64,000 bases of DNA, taken from contig JALMQS010000621.1 of NCBI GenBank assembly GCA_024734495.1, positions 930,001 through 994,000 of the forward strand. The letters run 5' to 3'. Positions 23,901-36,537 of this stretch are shown here, piece after piece. The position numbers were made by a program, and so were the translations under genes. This DNA is from Forficula auricularia (lineage: Eukaryota; Arthropoda; Insecta; Dermaptera; Forficulidae). The notes beneath the pieces were generated by a model, which saw nothing but the letters and a program-made list of their open reading frames with translations, searched no databases and was not told the DNA's origin. Each line of letters starts with the position of its first letter. Position 1 is the first letter of the stretch.

Positions 23901-25559
23901 ATATATATATGGTATATAATAAACATTTTCATAAAATGCCAAAAATAATTTATTGACAATTTGATAATTTAATATTATATTTCAAATGGATGAAGAGAAA
24001 CGCTTTTATTAATGGATTTTAATTTTAGTATTATCAATCGATATATTAAAGACTCCAGTCTCTTAACAAATAGTTACTCTAGACAAAATCCATCTAAAGA
24101 AATAGTCTCACTTCTCCAACATTTAATGGAAATAAAATCATTTTTTTGTCTTAATTTATAGTAAAAATATTGATTAAAATTTACGAAATATTATTATTAT
24201 TATTATTATTATATTGTATTTTTTCATTTTCATTTGTTAATTTTACTTTCATTTTTTCCGTGTCCTAGGAGGGGGGGGGGCTTATATATAAATAAAAATG
24301 TATAACAGTTTCGGTGAATTTAATGCTTGTCAAGTCTAGAGATTAATTTAATTAAAAACAAAGCTCCAAACCTTACAAAAAAGAATCTTAAAATAAATAA
24401 GGTAAACATGCTTTTCCCTATAATTTTAATTATTTTTAGAAAAAAATGTCAAGAGAAAAGTTCAAGTTGGAGTGATGCAATAATTTTAACCAAAATATAT
24501 CACTTTTCAATCTCAAATTATGACATTCAGGTGGGCCAAAATATAAAATTCATTCGGAAATTTTTCTTGTCTGAAACATGGAGAAAAATAATTTTCAGCC
24601 AGGAAACTCCTAAAATATTTGTACTTATAAAACGAAGAACTTTTTGATTCTGGTCTTTATAGTTTGAGAATTTATTGCTCAAAAATACGATAAATCAGAA
24701 AAAATCAAATCGTGTTATGGCTAGCTTACAAACGGTTGTATTAGAGATATTTGGATACATGTTTCTATTAATAAACTTACTGTACTTCTATTCCAAGTTT
24801 CAACTAGTCTAAGCTTTCATTGATAAATAATTGTCATATCGTTAAAGTATGAGAACAGCAAACTTAGACTTAAAAAAATCTTTACTTTTTCTTCAAATTT
24901 ATTTTGTTAAGCTCTTATCGTTTTTGAAATATATGGTAAAATTTGACCATGCTCATTACACACATACAGAAAGAAAGAGGGAGGGAGAGACACACATTTT
25001 TCAAAATCACTTTCATGGATTAATATTACTTTAAAAAGTCCTACATATACAGATACTTTTTCAGCTCTATTTATGATATTACTTCCTCTTATAAGAATAG
25101 GAGAGATAAAAAATATATCATACATATCATACCACTTTTACTTTCACTTATTTTGAAACAATTCTATTCAAAATTTTATTTCTATCAAAAGAAGCAAAAA
25201 ATTACAAAAAGTGAATTTAGCTAATATTACCTTTATTACCTTTTCTAAATTTAAATAAAATGTATAAACTTTAATTTTTTTTAATGACTTTTACTACTAA
25301 TAAAAACTCTCTGTAATATTAAATATTAGCCAGTAATAATTTAACAAATGATTGAGCTGATACTATCAATTTTCGAAAACCCCTGTTTATCGGCAACCCG
25401 GAGAACGGAGTTAATTCGTTGGTGTTAAATTGAATCTGTAACGTTTTTTAATTGCAAATCAAAACGAATCATAATATGAAAATATTTTAGTAATTAGTTA
25501 TATATATGATTGATAAAATTTTATGAATAATCTATCTCTCTATCTATCTTATTAAATAA

Positions 25560-25930
25560 TAATAGGTTTATATTATTCTACTATCGCGAAAACGGTTTGA
25601 TTGATTTTGTTGAAACAAAATTTATTAACCGATTTCAACCAAATTCTATTCAGCTCTTAACCTCAACATAGCGAATCTACATGTGAAGTTTTCTTTTGAT
25701 ATTCAGACTAGTTTTTGAGCTAGAGCGTACACAAAATTTGGTAACGTACTAACAGACACTTTTGGCAAAATTATTAATATCTCATAGAATACAATTTTTT
25801 CGATGTTTACTCCTTACTACTTAGAGCTTTTTATAGACTAAAACGCCATCATTTTCTTTAATTTTTTGTTTCAAAATAGTTTCAGCCATTTTTGAGATAA
25901 AAAAAAAACAACACTTTTCATTCGCGATTA
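25560..25930. repeat. Interspersed repeat, copy 1 (inverse copy at 52.9 kb)
   Basis: 'tttttgagctagagcgtaca' followed by 'caaaatttggtaacgtac' appears here and, in inverse orientation, at about 53025-53075 together with 'gagata..' and 'aaaacgccat' landmarks. Divergence is moderate. Some AT-rich text is also shared with the flanks. No coding capacity is seen. Confidence 0.55.
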
Positions 25931-27168
25931 CAATACTTCACTTGGTAAAGTAAAAATTAAATTACTTTTCTTCAATTTTATTCCATGCTACAATTTGAAA
26001 AGTATCTTTTTAACTAAATTTAAAATTAAGAATAATACATATTAATATACTTCTTTTAACTCACACAAACAATTTCGGAGTAACTCTTTGTACGACACAG
26101 CTACTAGTTATTAAAGCGTAATTGAAGTGATTATACTTATTATAAAAAAAATAATAAAAAAAAACTATGAAATAAATAATACTTACAAAAGCATTTAATC
26201 ATTTAGACCCTTTAACTTTGCTAGAAAACTCAACGGATATATCACTTAAGAGTATCACCTACTCGTATGTGGCTTTGTCAGTTTAGGGAAAAGCTAGCTA
26301 ATAATTATTTTAACCACAATAAATAAATTAATTAATACTTCATGGATGAATTTTTAGGCAATCTCTTCAGTCCAATTGTACTCAAAATTGATCATTTTAT
26401 TTCTAAATTTTTAACTTTTTAAAAGCTTTTTTATATAGAAATTGTAATTCTATTAAAGTCTCATTGAAATGTTAACTTAGTTCATTTGAAATTGATGTAC
26501 AATAAGGTTATTTAAAAAAGTTCACTTTTTTTTTAACCAACACCCAACATGAATTGATACGTCCAAGGCCATAAAATTGATTGCATCACGGTTTTTCATG
26601 GTTTATTGGATGTGAAAGGGAGAGAACCGAGGCGAGGCACACTGGTCCATCAACAAAGCGAGACCAGCTCTCCCTTAGAAAAGGAGACGAGAACACAGGG
26701 AGGAAAATAAAAAAATATAAAAGCTTCTGAATGAATATTCTAATTTGTGAAGGTATCGACCATTCTGGTTTTTAAGTAAACAATACCACTCCGCGTAAAA
26801 ATTATTTTTTATTTTTATGTTTTTATTTATTCATATCACCATTAAATAAAAAAACCGTAGGGTTGGGGGTGTATTTTACTGTTTTGCAAGGGTGCGAATA
26901 CATGGAGGCTCCGCATATTTCAGAGCTTCACTCAATTTTCCTTTATTTTGAAAATTTACTTTTGAATCCGCCTTCTACTCTTTTTTTACAATCAAGGCTC
27001 TGTATACATTTTATTTATTGTAACTCATTCACCCTGTATCATCAGCTGCACCTTGATTTGACTTCGGGTAAACTTCAAGTTTCTAAAAATCCCTTGCATA
27101 AGATTTTCTGACGACAACAATAATGAATACAAATATTATATATCCGTAGTTCATTATTAATCTAATAT

Positions 27169-27616
27169 ACATAATGTTTTAGGAGGAATAGTAAATATTT
27201 TAGGAGATGGTAGTATAGAAGAATTGCAATAAAAATGCCATATATATAACATGTGTCCAATTTTTATTGAGTACAGAGAAACAGCTGTACACTCAGCTGG
27301 CATACTCAGCATGTATAAATACGTGCCCCACGTTTACACGCTACAGGACAGTAGACTTGGCCAACAAATCACAATGAAAACTTCAATGTAAGCTAAAGCA
27401 CAACTTCACAACTTGAACATCAACACTACTGCTGACATTCGATAAACAGGCCCATAGCAACCGGTGTACCACTACACACGAAACGAAAATGCTTTGAACT
27501 CAGCTGTATCTCTGTACTCAATAAAAATTGGACACATGGTATATGGCATTTTTTATTGCAATTCGTCTATACTACCACCTCTTTAAATATTTACTATTCC
27601 TCCTGAAACACCATGT
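27169..27616. mobile_element. Non-autonomous TIR element, about 448 bp
   Basis: Terminal inverted repeats of about 120 bp: the left starts 'cataatgttttaggaggaat' and the right, inverted, 'catggtgtttcaggaggaat'. Both continue through 'agtaaatatttt', 'ggtagtata.a.gaattgcaa' and 'tgtccaatttttattgagta'. The unique centre is about 190 bp (27310-27500). No transposase is encoded. The superfamily cannot be decided from the ends alone. Confidence 0.65.
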
Positions 27617-27653
27617 ATATATTATTCAGTCAATTATCGTGGATTGGAAAGAT

Positions 27654-27740
27654 TTTGTTTTGCCGAGAGAAGGAGAGTTGTTGGTTCATAAAGAGAATTA
27701 ATTGAGGTTGTCCTCTGCTTGATGCAAATAAACATTTACA
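27654..27740 (-). repeat. GCATCAAGCAGAGGACAAC repeat, copy 1
   Basis: The minus strand reads 'gcatcaagcagaggacaacc', then a run toward 'ctcggcaaaacaaaatctt'. The same words recur at 33300-33425 (as a palindrome) and 40065-40155 (plus strand). The three copies share 'caacaactct' and 'ctcggcaaaa', so this is a dispersed family of about 90 bp, usually next to TATATA runs. It abuts the hammerhead-like element at 27770-28105. Confidence 0.55.
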
Positions 27741-27769
27741 TATAGATATGTTAGAAGTTTTTTTTTGGA

Positions 27770-28105
27770 GACGGACTGATATTTTAATATCCCAGGATTG
27801 AATGAAAGCAGTCCAGAAATAAACAAGAGAATACTTCCAACAAATAATATTTATTGGAAATATTTTTCCATTATAATATAACACATAGTACTCTTTCTTC
27901 TTGTCTCCTCTCTCAGTGTTAGTAGGCAAGAATGACCAGTACTATGTATTTCCTTCATTGACCCTTTTGAAGCCTGAAGAAGGAGGGAAGATCCTCCGAA
28001 ATGTTGATTTCGAAACAATATTATAAAGGAACATTATTTCCAATAAATATTATTTGTTACAAGTAGTCTCTTGTTTATTTCTGGACTGCCTTCATTCAAT
28101 CCTGA
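27770..28105. mobile_element. Inverted-arm element with hammerhead-like motif
   Basis: Arms about 27790-27865 ('gaatgaaagcagtccagaaa', 'aacaaataatatttattgga') and 28035-28105 (inverse) enclose a centre holding 'ttcattgacccttttgaag' and the hammerhead-like motif at 27974-28001. The layout matches the elements at 36365-36640 and 56240-57835: a ribozyme-like core just inside long inverted arms. Confidence 0.55.
27974..28008 (+). ncRNA. Hammerhead-like motif E
   Basis: CTGAAGA (27974-27980), extra A, perfect 5-bp stem II GGAGG/CCTCC with a 6-nt loop, GAAA (27998-28001), then TGTT. The stem and core are good, but ACGT is replaced by ATGT and the cleavage triplet would be GTT. It is related in sequence to the pair at 56343 and 57698, all three sharing 'ctgaagaagg.agg'. 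Confidence 0.45.
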
Positions 28106-28209
28106 GATACACATAATATGTATATATACCAAATATTATTATTATTATTTTATTTGGTTGGCTTCGAATACTAAGTTCATTTAGCCAGTTTCTATTGAAT
28201 ATAATAGTT

Positions 28210-28375
28210 TTTATCATTGGTTAAGCTAGTGAGGGACCCGAGTTTTAGCCTGTCAAATTTGTATTCTGCCGCGAGCAAGACCTGAACTTAGGCCACCCGT
28301 TCCAAAATTAGTCATCGAGACAATGAAGCAGAAACCGTAGCTCTAGCCCGCGCGGCCACCCGATTTCTCTAAATA
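28210..28375 (-). repeat. Possible tRNA-derived SINE remnant
   Basis: On the minus strand 'ggtggccgcgcgggctagag' resembles a tRNA A-box region, and 'aagttcaggtct' about 60-70 nt further is a weak B-box. A diverged 'ggcca.ccgatttctctaa' echo is seen at 61118-61137. Too decayed to define ends. Confidence 0.35.
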
Positions 28376-28384
28376 TTAAAATGT

Positions 28385-28610
28385 CTAGGTATATATAATT
28401 TATTTGTTTGAGACTATAGTCTAACCTTCATCATCAGTCTTTTAATTAGAAATATTTTATCTGTTATTTTTCATGGGTTCAATCTCCTGAATGGTTATAG
28501 AAAAAATCGTTTTATTGTTAAATCAAGCTAGCCACCTTCATAACAACCCTTCGAAACTATAGACTCAAACAAATATATTTTATTTTATATTTGCTATTTA
28601 TATATGGATA
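28385..28610. repeat. Decayed palindromic element related to 7697-7907
   Basis: The minus strand at 28437-28411 contains CTGATGA followed by a damaged stem and ACTATAGTC. The right side at 28546-28566 contains CCCTTCGAAACTATAGAC. Both halves match the 7757-7791 hammerhead family (GAAACTATAGTC), in head-to-head orientation, and both carry deletions in the core, so neither would be active. Confidence 0.4.
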
Positions 28611-30220
28611 TGTTTTTTGATTCAAGCAGAGGACACTCTAGTCGATTTCTATATGAATTATCTTGAAGTTTTATTTTTACTTTATCATATGGGGTATAAT
28701 TGTGACACTAGAAGAAATGGTTATTTTAATGATAAATAACTTTAATTAAGAGAATCTTTCTTGGAAGGCAGAGATTAAAATTAGATTTTTCAATAGTTTT
28801 AAATTAATTTTGATAATTTTTTAAATGAAAACATTAGATATACGACGTTTCTAAAACTATTTCCGGAACTGTTTTTGAATGTTATTTGTACTCCCTATAT
28901 CTTCTAAAAGGAGTTTATATTTCAAGAGAATGTCAATCAATTTTTATTTAAACTCTTTATGAAATAAAAAGATAAATAAATAAATTTTTATGAGTTGCCA
29001 CTGAGTGGTGATTTGTAATAAATCTTGTATTTGGCATTATAACTTGATTATTGACTTTATTTTATCTGGATATTAGCGATAATTGTCTTTTTGAAATATG
29101 ACAAGATTGAAAACATATTATACCCGGTACACTTTAAGGGCGAAAGCCCACACCGGAAACCTATATATTGAATTCACTCATCAAGTTTAAAACTTATTTT
29201 TATGTTTATTCGTGTTTAAAAGTGTGTGAATCATCCAGACAAATCAATTTCAAACAAAAGTGTATCTGTTTGTCTGTCTTGACTAGAGAATGTGAGCTCA
29301 TAGGCTACGACCGTTAAGGAACGCTTTTTAGCTTATACTAAAATTTGAGGTGTTTCCGAATGTTACTGCGGATGTGAAATAATAATAGGATTGAATACAA
29401 TTTCACTCCACTACATATTGCTAAAAATGTTATTTTTCTCTGAATTTCTTCATTTTTTGACCCAAATCTCAATAAGTAAAATGCCCTAAATCTAATCACT
29501 TTTTCATTTTGTAAATACAAACATATTGCTACCAGTATGATCTTTTTAAGAATTTTTCTTCCTTGCGTTTTAGAAATCAATAGTTTTCTAACTAGAAATT
29601 TCATATGTTTAAAATTACTAGCTTGCGTTTTTTATCTTCAAAAGTTTCGGATTTTCCTTCTTTAGGTACATTCATGGAGGCAGAATGATAGATAAAATTC
29701 ATGGAAGCCCATACTTATTGGAGAATTTGTGACTTGTATGTATATTCTGACATTTAAATATGTATTATTATTATTATTATGTTAATTATAAAGTGGGATA
29801 ACATGTAGGGAATTTTTCACTCAAGATATATATGCCTATGCCGTAAACAAATCTTTTATTTTTTTGAAAATTGAAAAATAAATGTTAGTAAAAAAATTAT
29901 TGTTTACCACCGCTGTAATCAACAAAGCAAACAGACTCGTCATTTAATATATCTTGTTTAAATATTTAGTATAAACAGAGAATGCGGCGTAATATAGTTT
30001 ACCAATCCATGTAAAATGATAAGCCTTTGATGATCGGCACGGAGAAATAGCGAAAGAACAGCTTAGCGATTAAATATTAAAAAAAAATTATTTTAACTGA
30101 ATTATCGGATTGAAAAAAGCTGCTGTTTTAAATATAGAGACTCTTTAGCCAGGAAGAGAACGTCATTTTTTAAAGTTCACATAATCTGATTGGTTAAACA
30201 ACCTCATTGATTTCTGATGA

Positions 30221-31381
30221 AAATTAATACCTACAGTTACCATAAACAAGAAAAAAATTATTTCAAAATATATTATTTTAGTTTAAACTAACACAAGAGC
30301 ATCCATGATAAGGTTCAGTTCGCCTGTCTCGAGATACTCCACTCTCTGTTGACCTGATCCCGGGGAACGATTCGGTGTCAGTGGCTAAAGCTCCCCAAGA
30401 TATCGATTTTGTAAAGTTTATTACACATATTTAATCTCATTGGACACCTCACCTGCGACAGCTTAACATTTCTGAAATTCTAAAAAATGAGTATACTGAG
30501 AACAAACTGAGACTTGAAATTTTTTTCACTTTTTCCTACAATTTTATTTTGAAATTATTATATTACTATTTATTATATTACTTTTTTCTACATATTGCAT
30601 ATTTATTATTAAAACTACACTTTCAGTTGCTATAATAGCATTTCTTTTTATTTCTAAGGGAAAAGCAATTATATCTTCCTATTTAAAATGAATTGAATCA
30701 ACAAGGAAACACTTACAAAGTTTGTTTTTTTTGCTTTTCGGCCTTTCTAGCCATAAGCCATTTACGATACTAATTATTTTATTTAAATTTGTCTCTACCT
30801 CGGGGGTCAGATTTTAGCCGGATGCCTCGAGTCGGATTCGAACTCGGGTCCTCTTGGTTAGCTGGCTGACATGCTACCGCCTAGCCTACCCGACCCCCTT
30901 ACAAAGTGTTTGGTATTTATTTAAGTTTCTCAACAATTACAACTGTGAATTATTTACTTTGAATCTACACATAAACATTTAATTACATAGCAAAATTAAC
31001 GAGCAGTGATACTTCATTTGATGATTGAATAGTATACAAATGGAGATTCATTATTTGTATTTTAGAGGTGATGGAGAATTCCCATTAAAAGTAACATCTC
31101 CGTTACAATTATTTAAATCTGTAAAAAAGAACGAAACCCAAGGTTGGAGAGGAAAAACGTTGAACTTATTGATCGCATAGAGCCGCCTCGGTTAAATCTG
31201 CCTGAATGGTCAATTAGCCACTGACACCGAATCGTTCCCCGGGATCAGGTCAACAGAGAGTGGAGTATCTCGAGACAGGCGAACTGAACCTTATCATGGA
31301 TGCTCTTGTGTTAGTTTAAACTAAAATAATATATTTTGAAATAATTTTTTTCTTGTTTATGGTAACTGTAGGTATTAATTT
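30221..31381. mobile_element. 168-bp perfect-looking inverted repeats around 825 bp
   Basis: Left arm 30221-30388 ('aaattaatacctacagttac' through 'ttcggtgtcagtggctaa') and right arm 31214-31381 appear exactly complementary along their whole length. The enclosed 825 bp contains a tRNA-like SINE and otherwise AT-rich DNA. There is no transposase gene. Exact arms suggest a recent event or arm-to-arm conversion. The superfamily is not recognised. Confidence 0.65.
30800..30898 (-). repeat. tRNA-like SINE head inside the inverted-repeat element
   Basis: The minus strand begins 'ggggtcgggtaggctaggcg' (A-box-like) and contains 'gagttcgaatccga' (B-box-like) about 45 nt later. The ends GGGGTC and GACCCC are complementary. 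This matches the head of a tRNA-derived SINE, or a decayed tRNA. The anticodon loop cannot be assigned. Confidence 0.5.
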
Positions 31382-31478
31382 TTTTATGATAATGATGAGA
31401 GAAGGAGTTACACCAAAAAGGTGCAACACCTAAAGGCCTGGGTTGGCCCCTCCATCGTGAAAAGAAGAAGAAAGAATT

Positions 31479-31808
31479 TTATGGGTTGGCCGGGGATCGA
31501 AGGTATCTGTGGATACGGGTCTTAAATAGCTGAAGGTTATAAGTCGCAGGAAAGATGTTGGCAGGGAGCGAGTTCCAGTCTCTGGAGGTCATAGGGATAA
31601 AAGAGTTGGCGAAAGCGCTTGTTCGACTTTTATCCAATTTGACAGCGAAGGGGTGCTGAGCGTTAGAAAACCGCGTGTTTCTCGTAAAGAGGGCATTAGG
31701 GGGGATAATTGATTTCAGCTCGACTGAACAGACACCGTGATAGTATCTGTAGTACAGGGAAAGGGCAGAAACGGTTCTTCGGTGAGCCAGGGAGTCGAGT
31801 GAGTTGGT
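31479..31808 (-). pseudogene. Non-LTR retrotransposon RT C-terminus (jockey/CR1-like)
   Basis: An uninterrupted 109-codon frame ends in TAA at 31481-31479. It includes 'SLDSLAHRRTVSALSLYYRY', 'ELKSIIPP', 'TRFSNAQHPFAV', 'ANSFIPMTSRDWNSLP' and 'LFKTRIHRYL', the conserved tail downstream of the polymerase domain in many insect jockey/CR1-type elements. It has no start codon and is 5'-truncated at a (TTAA)n run (31806-31829). The sequence past the stop (31400-31478) is likely the 3'UTR. The open frame suggests a fairly young insertion. Confidence 0.75.
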
Positions 31809-32489
31809 TAATTAATTAATTAATTAAATGAATACATTATTTAAATTGTTATTATAAAAAACTGCAAGTATTTATTTATTAAAATAAAATATTTTAAAAA
31901 TCATGTTTTTATTTCAAAATGCATTAACTAAAAAAAATATTTTTTTCACTACCTAACAAATAAATTTTGAAAAATCTATAGTATTCTAAGTCTAATACCC
32001 CTAGTAGCACAATGTTTCAAACTATATAGTAACTATATAGTGCCTATATAGATTCTCGAACTCTACTACTACTGCTACTAGGGATACCACATTTTGAAAT
32101 AAAATCCTATTTTCTTAAAATGTTTTTGTTTTAATATATATATTTTTTTTATATTGGTTTTGGTATTTGACGTTTCCATTTGATAACGGGTTAGAAAGAA
32201 ATACGCTTTTGACTTATACTAATGTCTTGCAAGTCGTGGGATTTCTGGTTAATGTTTAAATTATATTTTTTTAAGTTTAATTTTTCTTTAAAATGGTTTC
32301 CAGTTACAAATGAATAAACAATTTCAAGAATCTGTAAAAATGAGTCGAATTTCGATTAGAAGAATCTACTCAGACAAATAGACTACAGACAAACAATCAG
32401 AGACCCCCGGCAGCGTTCCGCATGGAAACCATTTTAATTTATATTCCTCCGAGTCAGCAATGGCGCAACGTTGGTAACCCTAATACTAA

Positions 32490-32640
32490 CCGAACAAACA
32501 CACTTGCCAACTCGTTTATCCCTATGACTTCTAGAGATTGGAACTTTCTTGGAACTAACTTTTAGTGTTTCATGACCCGCATTCACAGATACATTCAAAC
32601 CACTCCCACTCGAACACTGAAATTTCTTCTCCTTCTTCTT
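32490..32640 (+). pseudogene. Second RT C-terminal fragment, damaged
   Basis: The plus strand encodes 'LANSFIPMTSRDWN' followed by frame breaks and 'TRIHRY', matching the tail at 31479-31808 in opposite orientation. Only about 40 residues can be aligned and there is a stop after 'GTNF'. It is a shorter, older copy of the same retrotransposon family. The overlapping 135-codon frame at 32565 is not supported as a gene. Confidence 0.55.
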
Positions 32641-32985
32641 TTATTAATGCAAGGGCCCCCCGGGCGGGGTTGGACCTTTTTGGGGCAACATATTTTTCAT
32701 CCATATCATTAAAAAAAGAAAAAAAAATGTGTTTCATGAAAAAACAAACTGGTATAAACAGAAAAGAATTTGAATATTTAATTAAATTGAAATTTTTATT
32801 ACTACTTGTGACACTCGTTGTGACAACTCAACCACCACCTATATCCAAAATTTATGAATATCGTATCGAATCCATTTTTCACTTAATAATAGCGTTAGTA
32901 TATTGCATTGAATTAGAACGCCCGGTATTGCCGGTTGCATCACACCAGGCTCTATTAAACTTGAGAGCATAGATACCTACTAGAG

Positions 32986-33060
32986 CAGTGTTTCTCAGCC
33001 TTTTTTGGTTGACGGCACACTAAAAATATTTGGAATCATTTGCGGCACACCTAAATATAA
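32986..33060 (+). mobile_element. hAT-type terminus
   Basis: CAGTGTTTCTCAGCCTTTTT and 'acggcacac' form the common animal hAT/MITE end. 'gcggcacacc' repeats at about 33042. The opposite end was not found, so only a fragment is claimed. Confidence 0.4.
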
Positions 33061-33295
33061 AAAAGTAAACGTTGTATGATACAAAAAAATAAAGTAATTA
33101 CAAATACTACTTCAAAGTTACAAAACCTATACAATTTTAATTATTTGTCAAAGAACAAGTATTTTTTTACATTATTGTCTGAATTTTATTGAAGTTCAAT
33201 TAGATATTTGCTCTTTCTATAACGAGTATAAATTTGACCCAAGAGCAAAAGGCCATTTCTAGAATAATAGAAAATAAAAATTGAATCTTTAATAT

Positions 33296-33430
33296 AATTG
33301 AAAAGTTTCTGTTTTGCCGAGAGTAGCAGAATTGTTGATTCACAAAGAGAAACAAAGAGGTTGTTCTCTGCTTGATGCATCAAGCAGAAGACAACCTCTT
33401 TGTTTCTCTTTATGAATCTTTAATAGTCTG
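33296..33430. repeat. GCATCAAGCAGA repeat, copy 2, palindromic
   Basis: Centred on 'tgatgcatca' near 33373, the sequence 'aaagaggttgt.ctctgctt' is repeated in inverse orientation on the right ('aagcagaagacaacctcttt'). The left arm also has 'ttgccgagagtagcagaat'. It is two copies of the family seen at 27654 and 40065 joined head to head. Confidence 0.6.
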
Positions 33431-33764
33431 ATCAGGTCTTGACTTGTATTTCCATCGCTATAAAAGAAAAAGTTAGATAATTCTATCCACACTCTTTTTA
33501 GTTATTTTCCTCAATCGGATTCTAATGAAAAATCACCCCATCACATTTATTAATTAAGAAAAAAAGTGAAAAATTTTCCAAGACTGGTTTCTAAATTTGC
33601 TGTAGTAATTAATAATGAACTTAAATACAAATTATTTATTCATGTCTATATTATGACTTCGCATTAAAATCTCAATAAATCTTTTTCTTTTTGATTTTTG
33701 AACCGGAATATTTATAGCTAGAGAAATAGAGGGTTTATGAAGTGACCACCTTACATTTAACGGG

Positions 33765-33990
33765 TGTTTTATTTAGAGGTATAGAACTTTAAAATGAAAT
33801 AAAACACACATTAATTGTACTAATTGCAATGACATTGGCTTTATTTGAAAGATAATTTTTTGCCATTTTAATTTGAACATGATTTCTGGAAAATGGCTGC
33901 CGCGGCTGGCTCGGATGTAGTCCAATCGGGAGGTCCCATTTTCGATCACTTTTTTCAGCATTTGTGGCAGTAAATTGGTATATAACAAAA
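33765..33990. repeat. Unclassified repeat-like block
   Basis: 'gggtgttttatttagaggta' is followed, after an AT-rich part, by a less AT-rich section 'atggctgccgcggctggctc'. I have the impression of a dispersed insect repeat but cannot name it, and no second copy is visible in the window. The 71-codon minus frame across it is not supported. Confidence 0.25.
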
Positions 33991-35299
33991 CGAATTTTTT
34001 ATATACAATAGGTATTCGTACCCATGAGGAATAACAGAATATTTCTAATTAAAAAAACAGATGATGAAGAAAAAACTTTCTATACTATAGATTATAACAA
34101 ATAAATCATATATATATATACGTTTATTTGAATAAAATAAAGGACAACCTCATTGACTTCTCCTTAAAAAGCTTCCTTCCATTCAAAAACTATAACAGAG
34201 GCGCTAATTATTTAAATTTTGAAGCGTGTTCAGAGTCAAATATAAGGCCATTTTTCTTTTTAAATATAATTATAAAGATTCTATCTAAATCTTAATTATT
34301 ATTTTATTACTTCTAAAATTAATAGGTTTTTATAATTTTTTATCTATATTTAATGAAGGTATTATTTCTTCCATTTTTATTCTTCCTATTAATATTTTAG
34401 ATTTTAAAATTAACCTTTCAAAATAAAGCCAAAGAAGCATTATAAGTTTGTGAATAATTAAAATTTGTAGAACATATTGTTCGCTTATTATTTATGATTC
34501 ATATCCAACTAAAGACCATTAAATTAATGATAACTCCGCAAACGTTTGTCTTTTAATTTTAATCTTCATTCGAATTACCTATATAATGATCGTACTTTAG
34601 AAAATACTTTTTACTAGTAATAAATTAAATTTTTTTATTTTACTACACATGATTAAAAAGGGATAATAATTTAAAAGAAAAAACAGATTTAGTAATAGCA
34701 CATTTTTTAATGAAATATGTAACAATTTAATAATGGTTTTTTCCATTTCTTGTCAAGATGTCAGATATTTTTTACTGCGAATTAAAACAAATCAAATTCA
34801 AATATTTTTTCGATTAAATTAAAAAAGAGCAAAAATCTGACAGTTCTTTTGATTCTAAGGATAAGTTGACATCTGGATATGTTTGACTAGAATTAGACAA
34901 AGCGGCTATTCGCAATTTTTTTTTTATTTGTTCTTTTGATAAAAATTGCTTAGGGAACAAACAACAAAAGCAAAAATCTATAAATGTCTCAAACATATTA
35001 CTTGACCAAATAAATTCATGTCAACTCAGGCTAAGGGCAAAACATATAAATCTATTGTAACAGCCATTATGATTTATAGTGTGGAGAGTATTACTACCAT
35101 ACCTAAATTCAAATTAATACTTATCAAATAGCTTACATTTAAAATTATATACATATGTACAGACTGTGATTAAATGAGTTTGTTTATCGATAATCCAGGA
35201 CTGGGTTGAAAAAGCCATTTCTATTATTTTATATGATTTTTATAGATTTTTGGCTGCTCAATCCGATAATAAATTGAATTATTTTTTGCGTTTCAAATC

Positions 35300-36045
35300 A
35301 CTTTTTAACCGACTTCAAAAAAGGAGGAGGTTCTCTATTCGATTGAATTTTTTTTTTTTTTTTTTTTTTTGTGCCTATGTTACCTCATATCTCCGCCAAT
35401 TGTCAACCGATTTTGAAAATTTTTTTTGCATTGGGTCCAGTCTAGCTTCCGATTGGTCCCATTTTTTCGATTTTTTTTCATAGGTATTAGACCTTTTTTA
35501 TTAGGTTTGTTTAGACCTAACCTCTTTGTTTATGAACCGATTTCGATGGTTCTTTTTTTATCCGAAAGAGGTGTCTTAGGGATGGTGTCATATTAATTTG
35601 GTCAAGTTCTGATGATATAATCACTATTAATAACATCACTAAAAGGAGAAAAATAAAAATTTTTAAGAAAAAAATAAAAACCGACTTCAAAAAATTAAAT
35701 GCAACAAATATAAAAATACACTAGAAGGTATAAAATAATTATTATCTTATTTAGTTACAACTAAACGACGAAATATTAACACGAAATTACTTTTGAAGTT
35801 GGTGCCAAACATATACCTTTTATGAATCGCACTCGACGGATCTTACTTAGTACGTTTGGCGGGTACGCTCGCTTATAGGTATAGTTTGTTTGGCACCGAC
35901 TTCAAAAAGTAATTTCGTGTTAATATTTCGTCGTTTAGTTGTAACTAAATAAGATAATAATTATTTTATACCTTTTAGTGTATTTTTATATTTGTTGCAT
36001 TTAATTTTTTGAAGTCGGTTTTTATTTTTTTCTTAAAAATTTTTT
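35300..36045. mobile_element. CCGACTTCAAAAAA repeat and 155-bp inverted-repeat element
   Basis: 'accgacttcaaaaaaggagg' at 35309 begins a repeat text that I associate with insect genomes. Downstream, arms 35657-35810 and 35887-36041 are inverted copies, each carrying 'accgacttcaaaaaatta' or its complement and 'taactaaacgacgaaatatt'. The 76-bp centre contains 'actcgacggatcttacttag'. No protein is encoded; it is a foldback/MITE-type element. Confidence 0.6.
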
Positions 36046-36412
36046 TACATAAAGCAAGAATTAATATAAAACTATAAAAGAAAATAAGTATGTAATACCT
36101 TATTTTGGCTTGTAAAAATACTTCTACACGGATTTATTCAGAAATTTCATAAATCATATCTACTTATTGACACTTTGTAAAAAAAAATAAAACAATACAA
36201 AAATCTTAACTTTTGAATATGTTATCAGGGTGTGAGGAGTGAATTATTCCATCTCTGAGATAGAAGCTCTCAAATAGTCAGGATCCGAGCAGGCGATCGC
36301 AATTCTTCACATTATATCCTATTATTTTGATTATTTATGTCTATCGATTAAATTAATAAAGTTGTTGTAAGGAAATAAGGACAATAGCTTATGCAAATAA
36401 TTTTTAGTTTTT

Positions 36413-36449
36413 GCCAACGTTTTGACAACTTTGTTGACTTCCTCAGGGC
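36413..36449 (-). ncRNA. Hammerhead-like motif G1
   Basis: Minus strand: GCC (stem I), CTGAGGA sharing its first C with the upstream run, extra A, stem II GTCAAC/GTTGTC, then AAAACGTTGGC. G12 of the GAAAC strand is mutated to A, so catalysis is unlikely. Stem I would be GCC with GGC. Confidence 0.45.
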
Positions 36450-36537
36450 TTCAATCTGTTTGATGACTGTGCTGATATGTTTGCTATGAAGGAATATTGA
36501 TAAAATGACAAATATGCAAGGAAGTTAATTTATTTGA

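Noticed and set aside
32565..32972. 135-codon ORF as a gene
   Set aside because: It starts inside an RT fragment, continues through AT-rich DNA and shows no domain or splice context.
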